From: Aureobasidium sp. EXF-3400 | Lineage: Eukaryota; Ascomycota; Dothideomycetes; Dothideales; Saccotheciaceae | Length of the DNA: 64,000 bases | Assembly (NCBI GenBank): GCA_024195585.1 | Contig: SWBL01000110.1 | Location: 1 to 64,000 of the forward strand | Reading direction: 5' to 3' | In this document: positions 63,962-64,000 of the stretch, in pieces | Layout of the letters: each line of letters opens with the position of its first letter | Numbering within the stretch: position 1 is the first letter of the stretch | Program-made: the position numbers and the translations under genes | The notes under the pieces: model-generated | The model's database searches: none | The model's input: only the letters and a program-made list of their open reading frames with translations | What the model was told of the DNA's origin: nothing

Positions 63962-64000
63962 TCGCTCCCTCCCTCTCTCTCAGTGGACGTACGTACCTGA

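Noticed and set aside
1..64000. Secondary-metabolite cluster, CRISPR array, transposon or provirus
   Set aside because: No synthase, repeat-spacer array, transposase, reverse transcriptase or terminal repeats were seen; the genes are dispersed housekeeping genes.

Overview
This window is nuclear DNA from a filamentous ascomycete (Pezizomycotina). It is gene-dense, with short introns of about 50-70 nt bearing GTRAGT-like donors and CTRAC/TACTAA-like branch points, pyrimidine-rich leaders, and no operons. The clearest lineage marker is a Woronin-body HEX1 gene ending in the peroxisomal signal SRL, a protein confined to Pezizomycotina. The gene set and protein style suggest a Dothideomycete, perhaps a black yeast of the Aureobasidium kind, but that is a guess from general resemblance.

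Layout. 1-5.1 kb: 3' end of the ADP/ATP carrier, a proline-rich unknown protein, then ERG24 (C-14 sterol reductase) divergent from a mannose-6-phosphate-receptor-homology membrane protein. 5.7-10.8 kb: a cell-wall-integrity MAP kinase kinase, then a dithiol glutaredoxin divergent from an AIM18-type mitochondrial protein. 11-16 kb: an LMBR1-family membrane protein divergent from RanBP1, then a TAF14-type YEATS protein. 16.6-22.3 kb: a small protein with an internal duplication, a MYND-finger gene interrupted by an in-frame TAA, and a secreted chloroperoxidase. 23-31 kb: SNF4 (AMPK gamma), a GH79 glycosidase, an unknown membrane protein and HEX1. 32-41 kb: a protein kinase with a repeat tail, a peroxisomal-type nucleotide carrier with an LEA-like tail, an AVT amino-acid transporter, the dynactin p24 (RO-10) homologue and an ABC-F ATPase. 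42.5-52.4 kb: SHO1, a PKA-type catalytic subunit, an ACSF2-type acyl-CoA ligase and a ZRC1/COT1 zinc transporter. 52.8-56.6 kb: two adjacent, same-strand, diverged paralogues of unknown function. 58-64 kb: IBA57, DCP2 and a CWF23/DNAJC17-type J protein.

Most genes are single-copy housekeeping genes with no common pathway. Loose themes are signalling (MKK2, SNF4, SHO1, PKA catalytic subunit, unknown kinase), peroxisome biology (HEX1, peroxisomal carrier) and mitochondrial Fe-S/redox (GRX, IBA57, AIM18). No rRNA, convincing tRNA, transposon or CRISPR array was found. The least explained items are the paralogue pair at 52.8-56.6 kb, the internally duplicated protein at 16.6 kb, and the stop-interrupted MYND gene at 18.7-20.1 kb. 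Exon boundaries were read by eye from GT-AG signals, frame continuity and protein-family continuity. No transcript data were available.
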